Assembly (NCBI GenBank): GCA_002692725.1 | Contig: NZLU01000034.1 | Location: 62,001-126,000 of the forward strand | DNA: 64,000 bases | Direction: 5' to 3' | DNA from: Ponticaulis sp. | GTDB taxonomy: Bacteria; Pseudomonadota; Alphaproteobacteria; Caulobacterales; Hyphomonadaceae | Notes under the pieces: model-generated | The model's database searches: none | What the model was told of the DNA's origin: nothing | What the model saw: only the letters and a program-made list of their open reading frames with translations | Program-made: the position numbers and the translations under genes | Shown here: positions 33,876 to 42,501 of the stretch, piece by piece | Numbering within the stretch: the first letter of the stretch is position 1 | How the letters are laid out: every line of letters starts with the position of its first letter

Positions 33876-35039
33876 TTAAGCCAGCCGCGAGGCCAGCCAG
33901 GCATGGCCCTCAACCATGCGTTCGACTTCGCTTTGGCGAGGGCTGAGATCCCAGTCGCCCCGGTCGCCTGAGCCACCCAGCAGGATGCCGGTCCGGCGCG
34001 GGAAGGAATAGAGCGTACCGCGCGCGCCGAAGCCGCCGGCATAGCCATAGTCAATGTCGTTTTGCGGCAGCAGAAAAGAGAGCTGCCCACGGATCGGGGT
34101 GACGGTCTCGTCGCCAAACACCTCGCCAGAGCCAAGCCCCATACAATTGACGATGGCAGATTGCGGCAGCGCTTCAAGATCGCTTTCGGTTTCGAAGGTT
34201 TGCTCCACCATGTTGCCGCCGTTTGAGAGGAAGTCATTCACGAGCGCGCGCATGTAAATGTCGGAATCCACCATCAGCGTGTAATAAGCGTCATAGAATT
34301 TAAACCCGAACGGCCCGTTTGATGCGTTGCGTCGCATACCAGGATAAATCTCATCGCCGCCAATATAGGGTTCTGACGTGTTCATCGGGCGATCGCTGAG
34401 TGAGAACTGCCGGATCCAGTAGACACCGTATTTCGGATCATTCGCATAGCGGATGAAGCGCGACATGGCGATTTTGGAGGCGAGATGTAGCATGGCCATG
34501 GTTTCGGGCGTGACCTGATCGCGGTCGAAAAGCGTCACAGGATGCCACATCGCGCCCGCCACATTCGAGGTGGTGTAAGGTGGGAAATCTTTGGCGTAGA
34601 TCGTGACGTCCATACCCGAACGCTGAAGCTGCAATGCGGTGGACAGGCCAATCGCGCCGGAGCCGAGGACAGCGATTTCGCGCTGGCCAAACTCTTTCAC
34701 CATGGAGGCGGCAAGTTCCGCTACGCCCCAGGACAGCGAGACACCCCCGCCGCCATGGCCATAATTGTGGACGACGTCTTTCGACCCGACTTTCACGGCC
34801 TCAAGGCGCGGGCCGGGACTGCGATAGGGCCGCAGGCCAACAATGGTGCGGGTCACCCGGTCCATGGAAGATTTGATGGGGCGCATGGGCGCGTCGATCG
34901 GCTGGATCAGCGCATCACCGGTATTGCCAGGAAAGGGAAGTGCCGGACTTTCAGACGTTTTGGTAATATTCACACAGCCAGAAAGCGCCGTGCTGCCCAA
35001 ACCTGCGGCCCCGGTGGCCAGAAAGTCTCTGCGTTTCAT
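33876..35039 (-). CDS. Tat-exported D-amino-acid-oxidase-like FAD oxidoreductase with permuted motif order
   Basis: This 387-aa protein starts with a twin-arginine signal (MKRRDFLATGAAGLGSTAL, then SGC, a possible lipobox). In D-amino-acid oxidases the Rossmann motif is at the N-terminus and the motif GLRP-x-R ... HNYGHGGxG ... WG is C-terminal. Here VGLRPYRSPGPRLE and VVHNYGHGGGGVSLSWG come first, before the FAD loop AVLGSGAIGLSTALQLQ, and the chain ends after the TPIRGQLSF and GGSGDRGDW parts. It therefore looks circularly permuted. The substrate is unknown, perhaps a periplasmic D-amino acid. Confidence 0.8.
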   Translation of the reverse strand: MKRRDFLATGAAGLGSTALSGCVNITKTSESPALPFPGNTGDALIQPIDAPMRPIKSSMDRVTRTIVGLRPYRSPGPRLEAVKVGSKDVVHNYGHGGGGVSLSWGVAELAASMVKEFGQREIAVLGSGAIGLSTALQLQRSGMDVTIYAKDFPPYTTSNVAGAMWHPVTLFDRDQVTPETMAMLHLASKIAMSRFIRYANDPKYGVYWIRQFSLSDRPMNTSEPYIGGDEIYPGMRRNASNGPFGFKFYDAYYTLMVDSDIYMRALVNDFLSNGGNMVEQTFETESDLEALPQSAIVNCMGLGSGEVFGDETVTPIRGQLSFLLPQNDIDYGYAGGFGARGTLYSFPRRTGILLGGSGDRGDWDLSPRQSEVERMVEGHAWLASRLA

Positions 35040-35237
35040 GACATGCCCTCCATACCCTGATGCAATCACCAATTTGTGAGACGGGAAAACGGCGGCGACA
35101 AGGCACCGGGCCCGGTATCCCGGATCTGTTTGCCCATCTGCGCGAAGTTTGAACGCGGACGCCTGTTCTCGCGTTGTGTGGCAGGATGAACCTGCTTAGA
35201 CTTTCGTCTGTTCGAGAGCGCTGGAGTTCATCGCCAA

Positions 35238-35561
35238 ATGTCTGAAGTCATTCTCATCCGTGTGAACTGCCCGTCTGAAAACCTGGCGGCTTCGCTCGCC
35301 GAGGCTTGCGTGAAGGGCCATCTTGCCGCCTGCGCCAATATTGAGGGGCCGGTGAGGTCACTCTATCACTGGGATGGCGCTGTCGAGAGCGGTGAAGAAT
35401 ATGTTCTCTGGCTCAAAACGCGCGCAGACCGTTGGACGGATATCGAGTCGCTCGTGAGTGCACTTCATCCGGATGACACGCCTGCAATTCTTGCTATCCC
35501 TTGCGTATCTGCAAATGCAGGTTATGAAGCGTGGCTTTCTGACATCTGCAAGGCCCGTTAA
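35238..35561 (+). CDS. cutA: CutA divalent-cation tolerance protein
   Basis: This 107-aa trimeric small protein has the CutA signature AACANIEGPVRSLYHWDG and EEYVLWLKTRADRW, ending in IPCVSANAGYEAWL. It is linked to metal tolerance in E. coli, but its real role is unsettled. Its TAA overlaps the trpA ATG by one base (TAATG), so it is translationally coupled to trpA, an unusual pairing. Confidence 0.93.
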   Translation: MSEVILIRVNCPSENLAASLAEACVKGHLAACANIEGPVRSLYHWDGAVESGEEYVLWLKTRADRWTDIESLVSALHPDDTPAILAIPCVSANAGYEAWLSDICKAR

Positions 35562-36391
35562 TGCCCGTCTCCCGAATAAGTTCAGCGTTCGAAAAAGCCA
35601 GGTCTGAGGACCGTGCCGCGCTCGTCACCTATATCATGGCGGGCGATCCGGACCTCGAGACCAGCCTCGAATTGTTGCACACGCTTGCCGATAATGGCGC
35701 GGACGTGATTGAACTTGGCGCGCCGTTTACTGATCCGATGGCGGATGGACCCACCATTCAACGCGCAGGCCAGCGAAGCCTGAGATCCGGCACCACGCTG
35801 CATGGCGTGCTTGAGCTGGCGCATCGGTTTCGGCTGAAAAATGACACCACCCCGCTCATTCTGATGGGCTATGCCAATCCGGTTCACCTGTTGGGGTATG
35901 AGCGGTTTGCCGGTGAGGCGGCGGCCGCAGGCATTGATGGCACCATTCTGGTCGATCTGCCGCCCGAAGAAGATGAGCCTCTGCGCCAGGCGTATGAGCC
36001 ACATCATCTTGCTGTGATCCGGCTGGCCACGCCAACCACGCATGAAGCCCGGATGGCAACCGTCTCAGATGGGGCAAGCGGCTTTCTGTATTATGTCTCG
36101 GTTGCCGGTGTGACAGGGGCGAAAAAGCCCGTGGTTGCAGACATTGCTGATGGCGTTGCGCTGGCGCGCCGGGTCTCAAAATTGCCAGTTTGTGTTGGTT
36201 TTGGTATCAAAACAGGCGAACAGGCCCGCGAGATGGCTGCGATTTGCGATGGAATTGTCGTTGGATCGGCTTTCGTTGATCTTATATCTGAGATGTCGCA
36301 AGGTGAATCGCGCGAGAATACGTTGGAATCAGTGGCCCGCCTGACCCAGGAACTGAGCGGCGGCCTCAAGAAAGATGGCGGCGCTGCTTGA
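35561..36391 (+). CDS. trpA: Tryptophan synthase alpha chain
   Basis: This 276-aa barrel cleaves indole-3-glycerol phosphate to indole. The catalytic acids are Glu51 and Asp62 in DVIELGAPFTDPMADGP. GTILVDLPPEED, YYVSVAGVTG and the phosphate site VGFGIKTGEQA with GIVVGSAFV are as in the family. It is coupled upstream to cutA and downstream to accD, whose start codon lies 11 bp past the trpA stop. Confidence 0.97.
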   Translation: MPVSRISSAFEKARSEDRAALVTYIMAGDPDLETSLELLHTLADNGADVIELGAPFTDPMADGPTIQRAGQRSLRSGTTLHGVLELAHRFRLKNDTTPLILMGYANPVHLLGYERFAGEAAAAGIDGTILVDLPPEEDEPLRQAYEPHHLAVIRLATPTTHEARMATVSDGASGFLYYVSVAGVTGAKKPVVADIADGVALARRVSKLPVCVGFGIKTGEQAREMAAICDGIVVGSAFVDLISEMSQGESRENTLESVARLTQELSGGLKKDGGAA

Positions 36392-36402
36392 CGGAGAAAC
36401 GC

Positions 36403-37365
36403 ATGAACTGGCTATCCAATATCAGCCCACCAGGGCTTAAATCGGTATTCGGAAAGCGGGAAGCCCCCGAGAATCTCTGGGTGAAATGCCCGAAATCCGG
36501 CGAGCTGATCTATCGGCCTGATCTCGAGTCCAGCTATTGGGTGACGCCATCGGGCGCGCATTTGCGCGTGGGGCCGCTCGTCCGTTTCCGGTCTCTGTTT
36601 GATGACGCGATATGGGAGCCAATCCAGCTGCCGGATGTGCCGCGCGACCCGCTGAAGTTCAAAGATGACCGGACCTATATTCAGCGTCTGAAGGGCGCGA
36701 AGGCCAAAATTGGCGACCGCAATAAGAACGATCCAAACGGCGACAACATCCTTCAGGATGACTGTATGGCCGCAGCGATTGGCCAGATTGGCGGAAAGCC
36801 TGCTGTGGTTCTGGTTCAGGATTTTGCCTTTATGGGCGGATCGCTCGGCATGGCGGCGGGCGAAGGCTTTATCAAAGCGGCTGAGACAGCTGTCGCACGC
36901 AAGGCTGCGCTGATTGTCTGCACGGCGTCTGGTGGTGCGCGCATGCAGGAAGGCACGCTGTCGCTGATGCAGATGCCGCGTACAACGCTGGCCATTCAGG
37001 ACGTGAAAGAGGCCGGCCTGCCTTATATTGTGGTGCTGACCGACCCGACCTCAGGTGGCGTGTCAGCCTCCTACGCCATGCTTGGCGATGTCCATCTGGC
37101 CGAGCCAGAAGCCATGATCGCCTTTTCCGGTCCGCGTGTCATCGAGCAGACCATACGCCAGAAACTTCCGGAAGGCTTTCAGCGTTCTGAATTCCTGAAG
37201 GATAAGGGCGTGGTCGACGTTGTGGTGGACCGCCGCGAGATGGCCGGTGTGATGAGCAAGCTGCTCGGCCATCTGATGAAGTCGGAATCCGGTGGCAAAT
37301 CCGCGCTCAAGCCTGTGACGCCACCCGCTTTTGACGCCGTCGACGATTTCAGCGACGAGGACTAG
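36403..37365 (+). CDS. accD: Acetyl-CoA carboxylase carboxyltransferase subunit beta, zinc ribbon degenerate
   Basis: This 320-aa subunit joins AccA to carboxylate acetyl-CoA, the first step in fatty acid synthesis. The start at 36403 follows GGAGA; a TTG at 36388 overlapping trpA is possible. The carboxyltransferase core is intact: VQDFAFMGGSLGMAAGEGF, ASGGARMQEG, DPTSGGVSASYAMLGD. In E. coli the ribbon has four cysteines (CxxC...CxxC); here only Cys29 remains and the others are Ser32, Thr48 and Gly51, so zinc binding is probably lost. I recall that caulobacterial AccDs are similar. Confidence 0.94.
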   Translation: MNWLSNISPPGLKSVFGKREAPENLWVKCPKSGELIYRPDLESSYWVTPSGAHLRVGPLVRFRSLFDDAIWEPIQLPDVPRDPLKFKDDRTYIQRLKGAKAKIGDRNKNDPNGDNILQDDCMAAAIGQIGGKPAVVLVQDFAFMGGSLGMAAGEGFIKAAETAVARKAALIVCTASGGARMQEGTLSLMQMPRTTLAIQDVKEAGLPYIVVLTDPTSGGVSASYAMLGDVHLAEPEAMIAFSGPRVIEQTIRQKLPEGFQRSEFLKDKGVVDVVVDRREMAGVMSKLLGHLMKSESGGKSALKPVTPPAFDAVDDFSDED

Positions 37366-38665
37366 CTCCCTGATCAATACTGGCGATGTGCTGTCGGACC
37401 TTCTGGCGGCGTTTGAAGCATTACCCAAGCCGCGAGAGCTGAAACTCTCAACGGCGCCAGTCCGTCGTGTGCTTGAGGCGCTTGGGCGTCCGCAGGACAA
37501 GCTACCGCCGGTCATTCACATTGCAGGCACAAATGGCAAAGGCTCGACGACGGCTTTTCTGCGTGCGATTGCCGAGGCGCATGGCTTGCGCGTCCATGTT
37601 GACACCTCACCCCATCTGATCCGGGTGAATGAACGGATCCGTCTGGCCGGGGAGCTGATTTCTGACAGTGATATGCGGCGCTATGCCGAGCGTGTGCTGG
37701 AGGCGAATGCTGGCGAGCCGCTTTCGTTTTTTGAGGGCATGACGTGTGTCGCTTACCTCGCGTTTTCAGAAGTGCCCGCAGACCTGACGCTTGTCGAAGT
37801 GGGGCTGGGCGGCCGGTTTGACTCCACCAATGTGTTTGATCAGCCGGCCATATCGGTCATCACGCCGATCGATTTTGACCATCGGGATTTTCTCGGGCGG
37901 CATCTGTGCCAGATCGCCTGGGAAAAGGCGGGCATAATCAAATCCGGCACGCCCGTAATTTCAGCCCGGCAATTGCCGGAGGTGCGCCGGACGCTTCAGG
38001 CCGAAGCGCGTTATCGTGATGCGGACTTCTTCGCGCTTGAAGATCAGGTGACGCTCTCTGCGGGCGGAGCGGAAACAGTACTTGACCTGGATGGGCTGAC
38101 GATCGGACCGGTCACACCCGGCCTGACCGGAGAACATCAGAAATGGAATGCAGCGCTTGCTATGGCTGCGCTGAAAATTGCCAACGTGTTCGCGCTCGAA
38201 CCTGAAAAAGTGAGTGCCGGGCTGCGGCAGGTCGAATGGCCTGCGCGACTTCAAACGCTGAAAGCCGGGCCGCTGACTGCTCAATTGCCGGGCAAGACAG
38301 TGTTGCTGGATGGCGGGCACAACCCTCATGCGGCAGGGGCCTTACACGACGCCATGGCGGTCCATGCGCCCATCGGGATTGCGCTGGCCATGCTGAAGAA
38401 CAAGGATGTGGGGGCGTATCTGAAGGAACTCGCCCCCCTGATCAGCCATATTGCCTGCGTGCCGATGCCGGGGGATCGCAATGGCCATGAGCCGGAGCAT
38501 GTGGCTGACTGCGCCCGGCGCCTCGGCCTCTCGGCCTCTGTTCATACCGATCTCGACGACGGGCTCTCACGTCTGGCGCAAGAAAAAAGCGACCACGCGC
38601 TGATTTGCGGGTCGCTTTATCTGGCTGGTGATGTGCTCAGCCGAAACGGTGAGCAGATTCTGTAG
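37331..38665 (+). CDS. folC: Bifunctional folylpolyglutamate/dihydrofolate synthase
   Basis: This enzyme adds glutamate to dihydropteroate and folates. The ATP loop HIAGTNGKGSTTAFLRA, SPHLIRVNERIRL, GLGGRFDSTN and LDGGHNPHAAGAL are conserved. Read from 37331 (GTG) it has 444 aa and overlaps accD by 35 bp. A GTG at 37388 would give 425 aa and better matches the usual N-terminal length, so the start is uncertain. Near its 3' end lies a hairpin that serves as a terminator for the opposite strand. Confidence 0.93.
   Translation: MTPSTISATRTSSLINTGDVLSDLLAAFEALPKPRELKLSTAPVRRVLEALGRPQDKLPPVIHIAGTNGKGSTTAFLRAIAEAHGLRVHVDTSPHLIRVNERIRLAGELISDSDMRRYAERVLEANAGEPLSFFEGMTCVAYLAFSEVPADLTLVEVGLGGRFDSTNVFDQPAISVITPIDFDHRDFLGRHLCQIAWEKAGIIKSGTPVISARQLPEVRRTLQAEARYRDADFFALEDQVTLSAGGAETVLDLDGLTIGPVTPGLTGEHQKWNAALAMAALKIANVFALEPEKVSAGLRQVEWPARLQTLKAGPLTAQLPGKTVLLDGGHNPHAAGALHDAMAVHAPIGIALAMLKNKDVGAYLKELAPLISHIACVPMPGDRNGHEPEHVADCARRLGLSASVHTDLDDGLSRLAQEKSDHALICGSLYLAGDVLSRNGEQIL
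38582..38619 (-). terminator. Minus-strand intrinsic terminator inside the folC 3' end
   Basis: On the minus strand, AAAGCGACC and GGTCGCTTT form a perfect 9-bp stem (38610-38618 with 38586-38594) and a 15-nt loop, followed by TTTTTT. It lies about 50 bp beyond the trxA stop codon and within the coding region of folC. Confidence 0.72.
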
Positions 38666-38668
38666 CGA

Positions 38669-38992
38669 TCAGACCGTTTCGGTCTTGATCCACTCTTCCA
38701 GTTTTTCTTTGTGCATGTCGCCAAGATGGGTGGCTGTAACTTTGCCGCCTTTGAACATGATGAGGGTTGGAAGACCGCGAACACCATATTTGGTCATGGT
38801 CATTGGGTTTTCGTCGACATTCAGTTTCACGACTTTGACCTTGCCGGCCATTTCTTCAGCCACGCGCTCGACGTTTGGGGACAGCCGCTTACACGGGCCG
38901 CACCATTCCGCCCAGAAGTCGACCACAACCGGGACGTCAGACCCGAGTACTTCGGTGTCGAACGTGTCATCATTGATATCTATAGCCGCCAT
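38669..38992 (-). CDS. trxA: Thioredoxin
   Basis: This 107-aa cytosolic disulfide reductase has the active site WCGPC (Cys31, Cys34) in DFWAEWCGPCKR, the cis-Pro loop GVRGLPTLIMF and a normal C-terminus. The start at 38992 is preceded by GGAGA and is preferred over the ATG at 39004, which overlaps the addA stop codon. It is the last gene of the tsaE-amgK-murU-addB-addA-trxA run. A terminator follows inside folC. Confidence 0.96.
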   Translation of the reverse strand: MAAIDINDDTFDTEVLGSDVPVVVDFWAEWCGPCKRLSPNVERVAEEMAGKVKVVKLNVDENPMTMTKYGVRGLPTLIMFKGGKVTATHLGDMHKEKLEEWIKTETV

Positions 38993-39003
38993 AAGCGTCT
39001 CCA

Positions 39004-42000
39004 TTAATTCTCTGCCTGCGCCTTTTTGAGCGCTGCCAACATGACGGATTCGTCAAGCACCATAAAGTGGGGTCCATCGGTCCACAATAAAGCGCATTTA
39101 ACAATCTTGTTAGGATAAGTCACAGACAAGACGTCGTAATACGATCCCATCTGGGCAAGATAGGGCTGTGCGACCTGGTCGGGTGTCTTTGGTGGTGGGC
39201 GGTCCGTTTTGTAATCAATCACCCAGACATGCGTATCCGTGACACGCATACGGTCGATCCGGCCATTAATGGTCACGCCCTGCGGCAGGTTCGGGCCAGA
39301 CCCGACAATCGGCGCTTCGGCCCGGCCACCCGGCCCGAATACATGCGCAAGCTCAGGGTCTTCCAGCACAGAGAAGGCGGTGGTCAGGATATCGTCTGCA
39401 ATCTGGGCTTCCTCAGGATCGAGGCATTGAGCGAGATAGCGCTCGGCGCGGGCCTGACGATCGGCCAGAGGTACGTCCGGCAAAATCTCGAGCAGAGCGT
39501 GGATCAGCCGTCCGCGCTGGAACCGGCGGACCTGATCCTTACCAAAAGGTGGCAAGACAGGGGTATCGCCGGGCAGGAGCTGGCTTGGGGCGCTGAGCCG
39601 GGGTTCAATTGATTCGCCTGAAATAGTGCGATTGATCCAGTCCGGAAGAATGGCATGCTGGCGAGAGGCTGCTGGCCGGATGACGGGGATTTCGGGCGCA
39701 GGCAGGCTGCCAATCTGCCAATGCCCTTCTGGTGTTGTTAGCTGGTCGCCGCCCTGCCAGAGCTCTGCTGTCTGGCGGCAGAGGTCATACCAGCTGTTCT
39801 CGGCATATCCGGTTTTGGACCGACCATGCCAGGCACCGCAAATGACAAGCTGATCCTTGGCGCGGGTCAGTGCCACATAGAGGAGCCGGTGACTCTCCGC
39901 GCGGGCCTTGGCCTCTTCCACCTGCCGGATGGCGAGGCTGGCTTCGCAATCGAGCGTCTTGTCGCCAAGCCAGACAGGCAGGGCGCTCTCATCGAACTGC
40001 AGCTGACCTGAGAGCCGGTTCTGCCCGACGCCCGTCGTATCAGGCAGAATGACAATCGGCGCTTCTAGGCCTTTCGAACCGTGCACCGTCATCACACGAA
40101 TCTCATTGGCGGGGCCGGAGGCTTCGCGTTTGATTTCGCCAGCCTGCTCTTCCACGGCGAGGAGAAAGGCCTGAAGATTGGCGCCGTCCACGTCTTCGAG
40201 ACTGGCCGCAATGGAGATCAGGGCTTCGACGGGGTCTTTGGCAGGCGACCCGAAGCGGGCATTGATAAGCTGCCAGCCGGTCTCGCCAAAGGCGACGTGG
40301 CGCGTGTTCAGCACCCAGCTCAGAAACTCAAAGGCGGGCAGATAGCGGCGCGAGAGTACCTCTTTCAGGAATTGAATGGCTGGTGTCAGGCGCGGATCGT
40401 CAGAGGCCTGCATGCGCGACCAGAGGCTCTCCCGGCCACGATCATGCGCAAGGGTGAAGAGTCGGTTTTCGTCTTTTTCTGTAAGGCCGATAAACGGGCC
40501 TTTCAGGATTTCCGCTGTGACGAGATCATTCTCCGGCAAGGCCGCGAAGCGAATGAGGTTGAGCAGATCCTGTACGGCGAGGGTATCGAGAATGTTCAGC
40601 CGGTCGGCTCCGGCGACGGGCAGGCCCTTGGCCTTCAGCGCCTGAATGATCGCGTGGAACAGGGCTTTTCTTGAACGGACCAGAATAAGGATGTCGCCAG
40701 GCTGAGCCGGGCGTGCCGGGGCATCGCGGCCCTCTTCGAAGACACCTGGCGCATTGGGGGCGAGTCGATCGGCGATCCAGTCCGCGAGTTGATTGGCCAG
40801 AAGGCGCGGCGCAGATTTCTGGCGCTCCATATCCATCGGCGCATGCCAGGGCACACCATTCGGCTTTGCGTCGGGCTCTTCAAGCGGCCAGATTTCGACC
40901 TGTCCTGTGTGTTGGTCGCGAAATGCGAAATGTTCGATCAAATCGGCCTGGGCCGGGACTTCATGACTGAAGGGCGCACCACCCTGACTGGCCGGACCAT
41001 TGAACACCGCATCGACAAAGCCGAGTACTTGCGGGGTGGACCGGAAGGACATCTGAACATCCGGCAGATGGATTTCAGGGCCTTCAAAGCTCTGACGGCT
41101 GGCAAAATGCTGACGTTCGGCCTGAAAGCGCGCCGTGTCCGCCCCCTGAAAGGAATAGATGGATTGCTTCTCATCCCCGACCACGAAGAGCGTGCGGATG
41201 AATTCGGCTGTGCCCGTGCCGGTGAAGAATTCGGCGACCAGTGCGTTCACGATCTGCCATTGATCGGGGCTGGTATCCTGGGCTTCATCGAGGAGAACGT
41301 GAGACAACCCGCCATCAAGCTTGTAGAGCACCCATTCGGCGAGGCCCGCACGCGTGAGCAGAGACCGGGTTTCGAGAATGAGATCATCAAAATCAAGCCC
41401 CGCACGAATGCGTTTTTCCTTTGCATGGGCGTCGAGAAGCGGTGCGGCCATCTCAAGCAGGGTCAGCGTGCGGTCACGCAGAGCCGCCGCGTTGAGCGCG
41501 TCGAGGCCTGCCAGAAAGCGCGTGGTCTCAGTGCCACCAGGAATGGCAAACAGATCATCTACCGGCGTTCCGACAAAGGCTTTGGTGTAGCTACCCTTCG
41601 CTCTCAGCTCGCCGTCTTTTTTGAGGAAGACAGAGCGGTAAAGATTGAGCGCGATCTCTGGTGTTGCGGCCTCCAGAACATCGCGCAGGGTTGAAGCGAG
41701 CGCGATATCGGTTTTGGCGCTGCCGCCCTCCAGAAGCGAAATCGTCCGGCCGATGCGGTCGCGCGGGAGGCCCGACCCGATCAGCTCATCGAGAATAGCG
41801 ACGCGTGGCTTGTGAGGCGCATTCAGTGCCGCTGACAGGGCGTCGAATCGGGCGTCCGGCGTCGGGTGAGCGGCGAGGAAAGTTCGCAGTTTCGTCGCAT
41901 TGCCCTGCACGAGGCTGATCGCCCCGTCATAGCGAAGGCCACCGACTTCGCGCATCAGATCACTGAACAGCCTTTTGCCGTCCTCTGTTTCGACCAGCTG

Positions 42001-42501
42001 GTCGAAGACAGCACGCGAAGCCGAATGCCAGAGTTCAGCGCTGTCGACTTCATCCAGCTCTTGAAAGCCGGGTGGGACGCCTGCCTCCAGCGGGAAGCGA
42101 CGCAGCACGCGCCCCGCAAAAGCATGCAGGGTTTCAATGCGAAGACCGCCCGGCGTTTCGAGCGCCTTAGCGAACAGCGCACGGGCATCGGCGAGCTGGC
42201 TGTCGCCAAGCCCCAGCTTTTTGCCCTGAAGCTCGTTCAGTTCGGCGAGCAGTTTTTCATCTTCCAGAACCGACCAGCTGCCCAGACGTTTGAACAGGCG
42301 CTGCTGCATCTCACTGGCCGCGGCCTTGGTGTAGGTGATGCAGAGAATACTGTCTGGTGGAACGCCGGTGAGCAGCAATCGTGCAACGCGATCAATCAGA
42401 ACCTTGGTTTTTCCAGAGCCGGCATTGGCCGACACCCAGATGCTGGCATCGGGTTCGGCGGCCTGACGTTGAGCGGCGCTGACGCGATCATATGGGGTCA
42501 T
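39004..42501 (-). CDS. addA: AddA helicase-nuclease subunit
   Basis: This 1165-aa UvrD-type helicase with a C-terminal RecB nuclease domain acts with AddB to process double-strand breaks for recombination, as RecBCD does elsewhere. Walker A is at 27-33 (ANAGSGKTKVL, Lys31). Helicase motifs ILCITYTKAAASEM, LLDEAQDTSPDQW, GDEKQSIYSFQGA, and VMTVHGSKGLEAPIVILPD follow, and the nuclease motif is VWVIDYKTDRPP. Its ATG overlaps the addB stop codon by 4 bp. Confidence 0.96.
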   Translation of the reverse strand: MTPYDRVSAAQRQAAEPDASIWVSANAGSGKTKVLIDRVARLLLTGVPPDSILCITYTKAAASEMQQRLFKRLGSWSVLEDEKLLAELNELQGKKLGLGDSQLADARALFAKALETPGGLRIETLHAFAGRVLRRFPLEAGVPPGFQELDEVDSAELWHSASRAVFDQLVETEDGKRLFSDLMREVGGLRYDGAISLVQGNATKLRTFLAAHPTPDARFDALSAALNAPHKPRVAILDELIGSGLPRDRIGRTISLLEGGSAKTDIALASTLRDVLEAATPEIALNLYRSVFLKKDGELRAKGSYTKAFVGTPVDDLFAIPGGTETTRFLAGLDALNAAALRDRTLTLLEMAAPLLDAHAKEKRIRAGLDFDDLILETRSLLTRAGLAEWVLYKLDGGLSHVLLDEAQDTSPDQWQIVNALVAEFFTGTGTAEFIRTLFVVGDEKQSIYSFQGADTARFQAERQHFASRQSFEGPEIHLPDVQMSFRSTPQVLGFVDAVFNGPASQGGAPFSHEVPAQADLIEHFAFRDQHTGQVEIWPLEEPDAKPNGVPWHAPMDMERQKSAPRLLANQLADWIADRLAPNAPGVFEEGRDAPARPAQPGDILILVRSRKALFHAIIQALKAKGLPVAGADRLNILDTLAVQDLLNLIRFAALPENDLVTAEILKGPFIGLTEKDENRLFTLAHDRGRESLWSRMQASDDPRLTPAIQFLKEVLSRRYLPAFEFLSWVLNTRHVAFGETGWQLINARFGSPAKDPVEALISIAASLEDVDGANLQAFLLAVEEQAGEIKREASGPANEIRVMTVHGSKGLEAPIVILPDTTGVGQNRLSGQLQFDESALPVWLGDKTLDCEASLAIRQVEEAKARAESHRLLYVALTRAKDQLVICGAWHGRSKTGYAENSWYDLCRQTAELWQGGDQLTTPEGHWQIGSLPAPEIPVIRPAASRQHAILPDWINRTISGESIEPRLSAPSQLLPGDTPVLPPFGKDQVRRFQRGRLIHALLEILPDVPLADRQARAERYLAQCLDPEEAQIADDILTTAFSVLEDPELAHVFGPGGRAEAPIVGSGPNLPQGVTINGRIDRMRVTDTHVWVIDYKTDRPPPKTPDQVAQPYLAQMGSYYDVLSVTYPNKIVKCALLWTDGPHFMVLDESVMLAALKKAQAEN

